Below are positions 37,301 to 49,884 of a stretch of 64,000 nucleotides of DNA, in pieces. The DNA comes from Loripinus fragilis. Its lineage: Eukaryota > Mollusca > Bivalvia > Lucinida > Lucinidae. The notes under the pieces were generated by a model that did no database searches, was not told the DNA's origin, and was given only the letters and a program-made list of their open reading frames with translations. A program made the position numbers and the translations under genes. The DNA lies in assembly GCA_964019695.1 (NCBI GenBank), contig OZ026527.1, positions 71,754,163-71,818,162 on the forward strand, given 5' to 3'. The first letter of the stretch is position 1. Every line of letters starts with the position of its first letter.

Positions 37301-40300
37301 TGGTAGTTCGCGAGACGGAAGCGCGTAAAGCTTCGGGGCGGCGGACTTCCACACCCCGATAACTCGGTATCGAAACATTGTTGCGGGCGGGTGCGCATGG
37401 CAATACCTGCGCCTCTGTGGGCCCTATCCGCGTGCAAAATCTAAAAGCGGTCAGAGCCTTAGAAAGCGCGTACAACCGCTATCCCCATTTGCCTTGGGCC
37501 CTATGGGAAAACAGGAAATATCATAATTGCGGTCCGGGGCGCGCGCGCACAATGATAATTTTCACACCCGAGCAAGCTCTTTTATAGGTCAACATTTTGG
37601 AAAAAAAATTGGCTTGCTGCCCACAGCAGGAGCTGAGAACCATGCATTCGGAGGTTTTCACACCCCACCCACTAATGCCCTCAAAGTTTGAGAAAACGCG
37701 ACCTTCGCGAAAAGCCCCGGAACCTATTGCAAAGTGATGAGCAGTGCCCAGGAGCACCTCTCAGTCATTTGCGCAAAATTCCTTCGGCTACAAGTGGCTC
37801 AAATAAGGGCGTGAAAATTGTGCCGAAAGCCCTTTCAGGGGCTATTGCTCGGCACTCGGGGGACGGAAAATTTTACGCAATGCCTCACAATGAAGCACTG
37901 GTCGGGGGCTAACTTCTGGCACCAGTTTCGAGCCCGTCCGTGAAAGTGACCCGCGCAAGTTTTAGGCCGGTTCGGCTACTGTGGCCTAATGGGGCCTAAT
38001 GGGAAGATCTTCTAATGCTCATAACTTTTTAATTTCCCGACGGAACGCTTTGAAATTTTCACCATTTGTAGACGGCCTCCCGTACTACAAACTGATGCCC
38101 GTGTGGGCATGATGAAAATGGTAGTTCGCGAGACGGAAGCGCGTAAAGCTTCGGGGCGGCGGACTTCCACACCCCGATAACTCGGTATCAAAACATTGTT
38201 GCGGGCGGGTGCGCATGGCAATACCTGCGCCTCTGTGGGCCCTATCCGCGTGCAAAATCTAAAAGCGGTCAGAGCCTTAGAAAGCGCGTACAACCGCTAT
38301 CCCCATTTGCCTTGGGCCCTATGGGAAAACAGGAAATATCATAATTGCGGTCCGGGGCGCGCGCGCACAATGATAATTTTCACACCCGAGCAAGCTCTTT
38401 TATAGGTCAACGTTTTGGAAAAAAAATTGGCTTGCTGCCCACAGCAGGAGCTGAGAACCATGCATTCGGAGGTTTTCACACCCCACCCACTAATGCCCTC
38501 AAAGTTTGAGAAAACGCGACCTTCGCGAAAAGCCCCGGAACCTATTGCAAAGTGATGAGCAGTGCCCAGGAGCACCTCTCAGTCATTTGCGCAAAATTCC
38601 TTCGGCTACAAGTGGCTCAAATAAGGGCGTGAAAATTGTGCCGAAAGCCCTTTCAGGGGCTATTGCTCGGCACTCGGGGGACGGAAAATTTTACGCAATG
38701 CCTCACAATGAAGCACTGGTCGGGGGCTAACTTCTGGCACCAGTTTCGAGCCCGTCCGTGAAAGTGACCCGCGCAAGTTTTAGGCCGGTTCGGCTACTGT
38801 GGCCTAATGGGGCCTAATGGGAAGATCTTCTAATGCTCATAACTTTTTAATTTCCCGACGGAACGCTTTGAAATTTTCACCATTTGTAGACGGCCTCCCG
38901 TACTACAAACTGATGCCCGTGTGGGCATGATAAAAATGGTAGTTCGCGAGACGGAAGCGCGTAAAGCTTCGGGGCGGCGGACTTCCACACCCCGATAACT
39001 CGGTATCGAAACATTGTTGCGGGCGGGTGCGCATGGCAATACCTGCGCCTCTGTGGGCCCTATCCGCGTGCAAAATCTAAAAGCGGTCAGAGCCTTAGAA
39101 AGCGCGTACAACCGCTATCCCCATTTGCCTTGGGCCCTATGGGAAAACAGGAAATATCATAATTGCGGTCCGGGGCGCGCGCGCACAATGATAATTTTCA
39201 CACCCGAGCAAGCTCTTTTATAGGTCAACATTTTGGAAAAAAAATTGGCTTGCTGCCCACAGCAGGAGCTGAGAACCATGCATTCGGAGGTTTTCACACC
39301 CCACCCACTAATGCCCTCAAAGTTTGAGAAAACGCGACCTTCGCGAAAAGCCCCGGAACCTATTGCAAAGTGATGAGCAGTGCCCAGGAGCACCTCTCAG
39401 TCATTTGCGCAAAATTCCTTCGGCTACAAGTGGCTCAAATAAGGGCGTGAAAATTGTGCCGAAAGCCCTTTCAGGGGCTATTGCTCGGCACTCGGGGGAC
39501 GGAAAATTTTACGCAATGCCTCACAATGAAGCACTGGTCGGGGGCTAACTTCTGGCACCAGTTTCGAGCCCGTCCGTGAAAGTGACCCGCGCAAGTTTTA
39601 GGCCGGTTCGGCTACTGTGGCCTAATGGGGCCTAATGGGAAGATCTTCTAATGCTCATAACTTTTTAATTTCCCGACGGAACGCTTTGAAATTTTCACCA
39701 TTTGTAGACGGCCTCCCGTACTACAAACTGATGCCCGTGTGGGCATGATGAAAATGGTAGTTCGCGAGACGGAAGCGCGTAAAGCTTCGGGGCGGCGGAC
39801 TTCCACACCCCGATAACTCGGTATCGAAACATTGTTGCGGGCGGGTGCGCATGGCAATACCTGCGCCTCTGTGGGCCCTATCCGCGTGCAAAATCTAAAA
39901 GCGGTCAGAGCCTTAGAAAGCGCGTACAACCGCTATCCCCATTTGCCTTGGGCCCTATGGGAAAACAGGAAATATCATAATTGCGGTCCGGGGCGCGCGC
40001 GCACAATGATAATTTTCACACCCGAGCAAGCTCTTTTATAGGTCAACATTTTGGAAAAAAAATTGGCTTGCTGCCCACAGCAGGAGCTGAGAACCATGCA
40101 TTCGGAGGTTTTCACACCCCACCCACTAATGCCCTCAAAGTTTGAGAAAAGGCGACCTTCGCGAAAAGCCCCGGAACCTATTGCAAAGTGATGAGCAGTG
40201 CCCAGGAGCACCTCTCAGTCATTTGCGCAAAATTCCTTCGGCTACAAGTGGCTCAAATAAGGGCGTGAAAATTGTGCCGAAAGCCCTTTCAGGGGCTATT

Positions 40301-42523
40301 GCTCGGCACTCGGGGGACGGAAAATTTTACGCAATGCCTCACAATGAAGCACTGGTCGGGGGCTAACTTCTGGCACCAGTTTCGAGCCCGTCCGTGAAAG
40401 TGACCCGCGCAAGTTTTAGGCCGGTTCGGCTACTGTGGCCTAATGGGGCCTAATGGGAAGATCTTCTAATGCTCATAACTTTTTAATTTCCCGACGGAAC
40501 GCTTTGAAATTTTCACCATTTGTAGACGGCCTCCCGTACTACAAACTGATGCCCGTGTGGGCATGATGAAAATGGTAGTTCGCGAGACGGAAGCGCGTAA
40601 AGCTTCGGGGCGGCGGACTTCCACACCCCGATAACTCGGTATCGAAACATTGTTGCGGGCGGGTGCGCATGGCAATACCTGCGCCTCTGTGGGCCCTATC
40701 CGCGTGCAAAATCTAAAAGCGGTCAGAGCCTTAGAAAGCGCGTACAACCGCTATCCCCATTTGCCTTGGGCCCTATGGGAAAACAGGAAATATCATAATT
40801 GCGGTCCGGGGCGCGCGCGCACAATGATAATTTTCACACCCGAGCAAGCTCTTTTATAGGTCAACATTTTGGAAAAAAATTGGCTTGCTGCCCACAGCAG
40901 GAGCTGAGAACCATGCATTCGGAGGTTTTCACACCCCACCCACTAATGCCCTCAAAGTTTGAGAAAACGCGACCTTCGCAAAAAGCCCCGGAACCTATTG
41001 CAAAGTGATGAGCAGTGCCCAGGAGCACCTCTCAGTCATTTGCGCAAAATTCCTTCGGCTACAAGTGGCTCAAATAAGGGCGTGAAAATTGTGCCGAAAG
41101 CCCTTTCAGGGGCTATTGCTCGGCACTCGGGGGACGGAAAATTTTACGCAATGCCTCACAATGAAGCACTGGTCGGGGGCTAACTTCTGGCACCAGTTTC
41201 GAGCCCGTCCGTGAAAGTGACCCGCGCAAGTTTTAGGCCGGTTCGGCTACTGTGGCCTAATGGGGCCTAATGGGAAGATCTTCTAATGCTCATAACTTTT
41301 TAATTTCCCGACGGAACGCTTTGAAATTTTCACCATTTGTAGACGGCCTCCCGTACTACAAACTGATGCCCGTGTGGGCATGATGAAAATGGTAGTTCGC
41401 GAGACGGAAGCGCGTAAAGCTTCGGGGCGGCGGACTTCCACACCCCGATAACTCGGTATCGAAACATTGTTGCGGGCGGGTGCGCATGGCAATACCTGCG
41501 CCTCTGTGGGCCCTATCCGCGTGCAAAATCTAAAAGCGGTCAGAGCCTTAGAAAGCGCGTACAACCGCTATCCCCATTTGCCTTGGGCCCTATGGGAAAA
41601 CAGGAAATATCATAATTGCGGTCCGGGGCGCGCGCGCACAATGATAATTTTCACACCCGAGCAAGCTCTTTTATAGGTCAACATTTTGGAAAAAAAATTG
41701 GCTTGCTGCCCACAGCAGGAGCTGAGAACCATGCATTCGGAGGTTTTCACACCCCACCCACTAATGCCCTCAAAGTTTGAGAAAACGCGACCTTCGCGAA
41801 AAGCCCCGGAACCTATTGCAAAGTGATGAGCAGTGCCCAGGAGCACCTCTCAGTCATTTGCGCAAAATTCCTTCGGCTACAAGTGGCTCAAATAAGGGCG
41901 TGAAAATTGTGCCGAAAGCCCTTTCAGGGGCTATTGCTCGGCACTCGGGGGACGGAAAATTTTACGCAATGCCTCACAATGAAGCACTGGTCGGGGGCTA
42001 ACTTCTGGCACCAGTTTCGAGCCCGTCCGTGAAAGTGACCCGCGCAAGTTTTAGGCCGGTTCGGCTACTGTGGCCTAATGGGGCCTAATGGGAAGATCTT
42101 CTAATGCTCATAACTTTTTAATTTCCCGACGGAACGCTTTGAAATTTTCACCATTTGTAGACAGCCTCCCGTACTACAAACTGATGCCCGTGTGGGCATG
42201 ATGAAAATGGAAGTTCGCGAGACGGAAGCGCGTAAAGCTTCGGGGCGGCGGACTTCCACACCCCGATAACTCGGTATCGAAACATTGTTGCGGGCGGGTG
42301 CGCATGGCAATACCTGCGCCTCTGTGGGCCCTATCCGCGTGCAAAATCTAAAAGCGGTCAGAGCCTTAGAAAGCGCGTACAACCGCTATCCCCATTTGCC
42401 TTGGGCCCTATGGGAAAACAGGAAATATCATAATTGCGGTCCGGGGCGCGCGCGCACAATGATAATTTTCACACCCAAGCAAGCTCTTTTATAGGTCAAC
42501 ATTTTGGAAAAAAAATTGGCTTG
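34346..42523 (+). repeat. Monomers u43-u52
   Basis: Ten A-type copies; u43 and u50 are 817 bp because of A7 tracts. Changes: u45 t36617, u46 t37014, u47 a38190 and g38412, u48 a38932, u50 g40151, u51 a40980, u52 a42163, a42211 and a42477. u44 and u49 show none. Confidence 0.92.
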
Positions 42524-45500
42524 CTGCCCACAGCAGGAGCTGAGAACCATGCATTCGGAGGTTTTCACACCCCACCCACTAATGCCCTCAAAGTTTGAGA
42601 AAACGCGACCTTCGCGAAAAGCCCCGGAACCTATTGCAAAGTGATGAGCAGTGCCCAGGAGCACCTCTCAGTCATTTGCGCAAAATTCCTTCGGCTACAA
42701 GTGGCTCAAATAAGGGCGTGAAAATTGTGCCGAAAGCCCTTTCAGGGGCTATTGCTCGGCACTCGGGGGACGGAAAATTTTACGCAATGCCTCACAATGA
42801 AGCACTGGTCGGGGGCTAACTTCTGGCACCAGTTTCGAGCCCGTCCGTGAAAGTGACCCGCGCAAGTTTTAGGCCGGTTCGGCTACTGTGGCCTAATGGG
42901 GCCTAATGGGAAGATCTTCTAATGCTCATAACTTTTTAATTTCCCGACGGAACGCTTTGAAATTTTCACCATTTGTAGACGGCCTCCCGTACTACAAACT
43001 GATGCCCGTGTGGGCATGATGAAAATGGTAGTTCGCGAGACGGAAGCGCGTAAAGCTTCGGGGCGGCGGACTTCCACACCCCGATAACTCGGTATCGAAA
43101 CATTGTTGCGGGCGGGTGCGCATGGCAATACCTGCGCCTCTGTGGGCCCTATCCGCGTGCAAAATCTAAAAGCGGTCAGAGCCTTAGAAAGCGCGTACAA
43201 CCGCTATCCCCATTTGCCTTGGGCCCTATGGGAAAACAGGAAATATCATAATTGCGGTCCGGGGCGCGCGCGCACAATGATAATTTTCACACCCGAGCAA
43301 GCTCTTTTATAGGTCAACATTTTGGAAAAAAAATTGGCTTGCTGCCCACAGCAGGAGCTGAGAACCATGCATTCGGAGGTTTTCACACCCCACCCACTAA
43401 TGCCCTCAAAGTTTGAGAAAACGCGACCTTCGCGAAAAGCCCCGGAACCTATTGCAAAGTGATGAGCAGTGCCCAGGAGCACCTCTCAGTCATTTGCGCA
43501 AAATTCCTTCGGCTACAAGTGGCTCAAATAAGGGCGTGAAAATTGTGCCGAAAGCCCTTTCAGGGGCTATTGCTCGGCACTCGGGGGACGGAAAATTTTA
43601 CGCAATGCCTCACAATGAAGCACTGGTCGGGGGCTAACTTCTGGCACCAGTTTCGAGCCCGTCCGTGAAAGTGACCCGCGCAAGTTTTAGGCCGGTTCGG
43701 CTACTGTGGCCTAATGGGGCCTAATGGGAAGATCTTCTAATGCTCATAACTTTTTAATTTCCCGACGGAACGCTTTGAAATTTTCACCATTTGTAGACGG
43801 CCTCCCGTACTACAAACTGATGCCCGTGTGGGCATGATGAAAATGGTAGTTCGCGAGACGGAAGCGCGTAAAGCTTCGGGGCGGCGGACTTCCACACCCC
43901 GATAACTCGGTATCGAAACATTGTTGCGGGCGGGTGCGCATGGCAATACCTGCGCCTCTGTGGGCCCTATCCGCGTGCAAAATCTAAAAGCGGTCAGAGC
44001 CTTAGAAAGCGCGTACAACCGCTATCCCCATTTGCCTTGGGCCCTATGGGAAAACAGGAAATATCATAATTGCGGTCCGGGGCGCGCGCGCACAATGATA
44101 ATTTTCACACCCGAGCAAGCTCTTTTATAGGTCAACATTTTGGAAAAAAAATTGGCTTGCTGCCCACAGCAGGAGCTGAGAACCATGCATTCGGAGGTTT
44201 TCACACCCCACCCACTAATGCCCTCAAAGTTTGAGAAAACGCGACCTTCGCGAAAAGCCCCGGAACCTATTGCAAAGTGATGAGCAGTGCCCAGGAGCAC
44301 CTCTCAGTCATTTGCGCAAAATTCCTTCGGCTACAAGTGGCTCAAATAAGGGCGTGAAAATTGTGCCGAAAGCCCTTTCAGGGGCTATTGCTCAGCACTC
44401 GGGGGACGGAAAATTTTACGCAATGCCTCACAATGAAGCACTGGTCGAGGGCTAACTTCTGGCACCAGTTTCGAGCCCGTCCGTGAAAGTGACCCGCGCA
44501 AGTTTTAGGCCGGTTCGGCTACTGTGGCCTAATGGGGCCTAATGGGAAGATCTTCTAATGCTCATAACTTTTTAATTTCCCGACGGAACGCTTTGAAATT
44601 TTCACCATTTGTAGACGGCCTCCCGTACTACAAACTGATGCCCGTGTGGGCATGATGAAAATGGTAGTTCGCGAGACGGAAGCGCGTAAAGCTTCGGGGC
44701 GGCGGACTTCCACACCCCGATAACTCGGTATCGAAACATTGTTGCGGGCGGGTGCGCATGGCAATACCTGCGCCTCTGTGGGCCCTATCCGCGTGCAAAA
44801 TCTAAAAGCGGTCAAAGCCTTAGAAAGCGCGTACAACCGCTATCCCCATTTGCCTTGGGCCCTATGGGAAAACAGGAAATATCATAATTGCGGTCCGGGG
44901 CGCGCGCGCACAATGATAATTTTCACACCCGAGCAAGCTCTTTTATAGGTCAACATTTTGGAAAAAAAATTGGCTTGCTGCCCACAGCAGGAGCTGAGAA
45001 CCATGCATTCGGAGGTTTTCACACCCCACCCACTAATGCCCTCAAAGTTTGAGAAAACGCGACCTTCGCGAAAAGCCCCGGAACCTATTGCAAAGTGATG
45101 AGCAGTGCCCAGGAGCACCTCTCAGTCATTTGCGCAAAATTCCTTCGGCTACAAGTGGCTCAAATAAGGGCGTGAAAATTGTGCCAAAAGCCCTTTCAGG
45201 GGCTATTGCTCGGCACTCGGGGGACGGAAAATTTTACGCAATGCCTCACAATGAAGCACTGGTCGGGGGCTAACTTCTGGCACCAGTTTCGAGCCCGTCC
45301 GTGAAAGTGACCCGCGCAAGTTTTAGGCCGGTTCGGCTACTGTGGCCTAATGGGGCCTAATGGGAAGATCTTCTAATGCTCATAACTTTTTAATTTCCCG
45401 ACGGAACGCTTTGAAATTTTCACCATTTGTAGACGGCCTCCCGTACTACAAACTGATGCCCGTGTGGGCATGATGAAAATGGTAGTTCGCGAGACGGAAG

Positions 45501-46613
45501 CGCGTAAAGCTTCGGGGCGGCGGACTTCCACACCCCGATAACTCGGTATCGAAACATTGTTGCGGGCGGGTGCGCATGGCAATACCTGCGCCTCTGTGGG
45601 CCCTATCCGCGTGCAAAATCTAAAAGCGGTCAGAGCCTTAGAAAGCGCGTACAACCGCTATACCCATTTGCCTTGGGCCCTATGGGAAAACAGGAAATAT
45701 CATAATTGCGGTCCGGGGCGCGCGCGCACAATGATAATTTTCACACCCGAGCAAGCTCTTTTATAGGTCAACATTTTGGAAAAAAAATTGGCTTGCTGCC
45801 CACAGCAGGAGCTGAGAACCATGCATTCGGAGGTTTTCACACCCCACCCACTAATGCCCTCAAAGTTTGAGAAAACGCGACCTTCGCGAAAAGCCCCGGA
45901 ACCTATTGCAAAGTGATGAGCAGTGCCCAGGAGCACCTCTCAGTCATTTGCGCAAAATTCCTTCGGCTACAAGTGGCTCAAATAAGGGCGTGAAAATTGT
46001 GCCGAAAGCCCTTTCAGGGGCTATTGCTCGGCACTCGGGGGACGGAAAATTTTACGCAATGCCTCACAATGAAGCACTGGTCGGGGGCTAACTTCTGGCA
46101 CCAGTTTCGAGCCCGTCCGTGAAAGTGACCCGCGCAAGTTTTAGGCCGGTTCGGCTACTGTGGCCTAATGGGGCCTAATGGGAAGATCTTCTAATGCTCA
46201 TAACTTTTTAATTTCCCGACGGAACGCTTTGAAATTTTCACCATTTGTAGACGGCCTCCCGTACTACAAACTGATGCCCGTGTGGGCATGATGAAAATGG
46301 TAGTTCGTGAGACGGAAGCGCGTAAAGCTTCGGGGCGGCGGACTTCCACACCCCGATAACTCGGTATCGAAACATTGTTGCGGGCGGGTGCGCATGGCAA
46401 TACCTGCGCCTCTGTGGGCACTATCCGCGTGCAAAATCTAAAAGCGGTCAGAGCCTTAGAAAGCGCGTACAACCGCTATCCCCATTTGCCTTGGGCCCTA
46501 TGGGAAAACAGGAAATATCATAATTGCGGTCCGGGGCGCGCGCGCACAATGATAATTTTCACACCCGAGCAAGCTCTTTTATAGGTCAACATTTTGGAAA
46601 AAAAATTGGCTTG
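42524..46613 (+). repeat. Monomers u53-u57
   Basis: The last complete A-type copies. u53 and u54 match the consensus. u55 has a44394, a44448 and a44814; u56 a45186 and a45662; u57 t46308 and a46420. Confidence 0.92.
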
Positions 46614-47431
46614 CTGCCCACAGCAGGAGCTGAGAACCATGCATTCGGAGGTTTTCACACCCCACCCACTAATGCCCTCAAAGTTTGAGAAAACGCGACC
46701 TTCGCGAAAAGCCCCGGAACCTATTGCAAAGTGATGAGCAGTGCCCAGGAGCACCTCTCAGTCATTTGCGCAAAATTCCTTCGGCTACAAGTGGCTCAAA
46801 TAAGGGCGTGAAAATTGTGCCGAAAGCCCTTTCAGGGGCTATTGCTCGGCACTCGGGGGACGGAAAATTTTACGCAATGCCTCACAATGAAGCACTGGTC
46901 GGGGGCTAACTTCTGGCACCAGTTTCGAGCCCGTCCGTGAAAGTGACCCGCGCAAGTTTTAGGCCGGTTCGGCTACTGTGGCCTAATGGGGCCTAATGGG
47001 AAGATCTTCTAATGCTCATAACTTTTTAATTTCCCGACGGAACGCTTTGAAATTTTCACCATTTGTAGACGGCCTCCCGTACTACAAACTGATGCCCGTG
47101 TGGGCATGATGAAAATGGTAGTTTGCGAGACGGAAGCGCGTAAATCTTCGGGGCGGCGGACTTCCACACCCCGATAACTCGGTATCGAAACATTGTTGCG
47201 GGCGGGTGCGCATGGCAATACCTGCGCCTCTGTTGGCCCTATCCGCGTGCAAAATCTAAAAGCGATCAGAGCCTTAGAAAGCGCGTACAACCGCTATCCC
47301 CATTTGCCTTGGGCCCTATGGGAAAACAGGAAATATCATAATTGCGGTCCGGGGCGCGCGCGCACAATGATAATTTTCACACCCCAGTAAGCTCTTTTAT
47401 AGGTCAACATTTTGGAAAAAAAATTGGCTTG
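46614..47431 (+). repeat. Monomer u58, A/B hybrid
   Basis: The first nine diagnostic positions up to 47,117 are A, and the last three (47,234, 47,265, 47,388) are B. Between them are t47124, otherwise seen in u41/u42, and t47145 (taaatcttcgg), otherwise seen only in B copies u60, u69 and u70. The recombination point is therefore most likely between 47,124 and 47,145. A private c47385 follows. Confidence 0.93.
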
Positions 47432-49066
47432 CTGCCCACAGCAGGAGCTGAGAACCATGCATTCGGAGGTTTTCACACCCCACCCACTGATGCCCTCAAA
47501 GTTTGAGAAAACGCTACCTTCGCGAAAAGCCCCGTAACCTATTGCAAAGTGATGAGCAGTGCCCAGGAGCACCTCTCAGTCATTTGCGCAAAATTCCTTC
47601 GGCTACAAGTGGCTCAAATAAGGGCGTGAAAATTGTGCGGAAAGCCCTTTCAGGGGCTATTGCGCGGCACTCGGGGGACGGAAAATTTTACGCAATGCCT
47701 CACAATGAAGCTCTGGTCGGGGGCTAACTTCTGGCACCAGTTTTGAGCCCGTCCGTGAAAGTGACCCGCGCAAGTTTTAGGCCGGGTCGGCTACTGTGGC
47801 CTAATGGGGCCTAATGGGAAGATCTTCTAATGCTCATAACTTTTTAATTTTCCGATGGAACGCTTTGAAATTTTCACCATTTGTAGACGGCCTCCCGTAC
47901 TACAAACTGATGCCAGTGTGGGCATGATGAAAATAGTAGTTCGCGAGACGGAAGCGCGTAAAGCTTCGGGGCGGCGGACTTCCACACCCCGATAACTCGG
48001 TATCGAAACATTGTTGCGGGCGGGTGCGCATGGCAATACCTGCGCCTCTGTTGGCCCTATCCGCGTGCAAAATCTAAAAGCGATCAGAGCCTTAGAAAGC
48101 GCGTACAACCGCTATCCCCATTTGCCTTGGGCCCTATGGGAAAACAGGAAATATCATAATTGCGGTCCGGGGCGCGCGCGCACAATGATACTTTTCACAC
48201 CCGAGTAAGCTCTTTTATAGGTCAACATTTTGGAAAAAAAATTGGCTTGCTGCCCACAGCAGGAGCTGAGAACCATGCATTCGGAGGTTTTCACACCCCA
48301 CCCACTGATGCCCTCAAAGTTTGAGAAAACGCGACCTTCGCGAAAAGCCCCGGAACCTATTGCAAAGTGATGAGCAGTGCCCAGGAGCACCTCTCAGTCA
48401 TTTGCGCAAAATTCCTTCGGCTACAAGTGGCTCAAATAAGGGCGTGAAAATTGTGCGGAAAGCCCTTTCAGGGGCTATTGCGCGGCACTCGGGGGACGGA
48501 AAATTTTACGCAATGCCTCACAATGAAGCTCTGGTCGGGGGCTAACTTCTGGCACCAGTTTCGAGCCCGTCCGTGAAAGTGACCCGCGCAAGTTTTAGGC
48601 CGGGTCGGCTACTGTGGCCTAATGGGGCCTAATGGGAAGATCTTCTAATGCTCATAACTTTTTAATTTTCCGATGGAACGCTTTGAAATTTTCACCATTT
48701 GTAGACGGCCTCCCGTACTACAAACTGATGCCAGTGTGGGCATGATGAAAATAGTAGTTCGCGAGACGGAAGCGCGTAAATCTTCGGGGCGGCGGACTTC
48801 CACACCCTGATAACTCGGTATCGAAACATTGTTGCGGGCGGGTGCGCATGGCAATACCTGCGCCTCTGTTGGCCCTATCCGCGTGCAAAATCTAAAAGCG
48901 ATCAGAGCCTTAGAAAGCGCGTACAACCGCTATCCCCATTTGCCTTGGGCCCTATGGGAAAACAGGAAATATCATAATTGCGGTCCGGGCGCGCGCGCAC
49001 AATGATAATTTTCACACCCGAGTAAGCTCTTTTATAGGTCAACATTTTGGAAAAAAAATTGGCTTG
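47432..49066 (+). repeat. Monomers u59-u60
   Basis: First full B copies. u59 has t47515 (acgctacc, shared with u66 at 53,238), t47535, t47744 and c48191. u60 is 817 bp (one G lost near 48,988) with t48781 and t48809; both of these recur together in u70. Confidence 0.9.
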
Positions 49067-49884
49067 CTGCCCACAGCAGGAGCTGAGAACCATGCATTCG
49101 GAGGTTTTCACACCCCACCCACTAATGCCCTCAAAGTTTGAGAAAACGCGACCTTCAGGAAAAGCCCCGGAACCTATTGCAAAGTGATGAGCAGTGCCCA
49201 GGAGCACCTCTCAGTCATTTGCGCAAAATTCCTTCGGCTACAAGTGGCTCAAATAAGGGCGTGAAAATTGTGCGGAAAGCCCTTTCAGGGGCTATTGCGC
49301 GGCACTCGGGGGACGGAAAATTTTACGCAATGCCTCACAATGAAGCTCTGGTCGGGGGCTAACTTCTGGCACCAGTTTCGAGCCCGTCCGTGAAAGTGAC
49401 CAGCGCAAGTTTTAGGCCGGGTCGGCTACTGTGGCCTAATGGGGCCTAATGGGAAGATCTTCTAATGCTCATAACTTTTTAATTTTCCGATGGAACGCTT
49501 TGAAATTTTCACCATTTGTAGACGGCCTCCCGTACTACAAACTGATGCCAGTGTGGGCATGATGAAAATAGTAGTTCGCGAGACGGAAGCGCGTTAAGCT
49601 TCGGGGCGGCGGACTTCCACACCCCGATAACTCGGTATCGAAACATTGTTGCGGGCGGGTGCGCATGGCAATACCTGCGCCTCTGTTGGCCCTATCCGCG
49701 TGCAAAATCTAAAAGCGATCAGAGCCTTAGAAAGCGCGTACAACCGCTATCCCCATTTGCCTTGGGCCCTATGGGAAAACAGGAAATATCATAATTGCGG
49801 TCCGGGGCGCGCGCGCACAATGATAATTTTCACACCCGAGCAAGCTCTTTTATAGGTCAACATTTTGGAAAAAAAATTGGCTTG
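49067..49884 (+). repeat. Monomer u61, B copy with A-like patch
   Basis: The unit is B at positions 208 to 652, but has A state a49124 (unit position 58) and the rare double change at 49,157-49,158 that is otherwise unique to A copy u23. It also has the A state c49841 at position 775, and private a49402 and t49595. The patch lies between the B-state base near 49,023 and the B-state g at 49,274. Confidence 0.92.

Larger units (their letters stand above)
1..47117 (+). repeat. Subfamily A block (u1 to 5' part of u58)
   Basis: Copies here share one state at 12 diagnostic unit positions: a58, c208, t233, a281, t355, c420, c425, c484, g504, g621, g652 and c775. Homogeneity is extreme. By hand I count about 83 copy-specific changes in roughly 57 units, about 1.5 per unit or 0.2%. 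Many copies (u1 to u4, u12, u19, u20, u25, u27, u29, u31, u33, u35, u44, u49, u53, u54) show none that I can see. This pattern is what concerted evolution predicts for the interior of an array. The last A-state diagnostic base is g47117. Confidence 0.95.
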
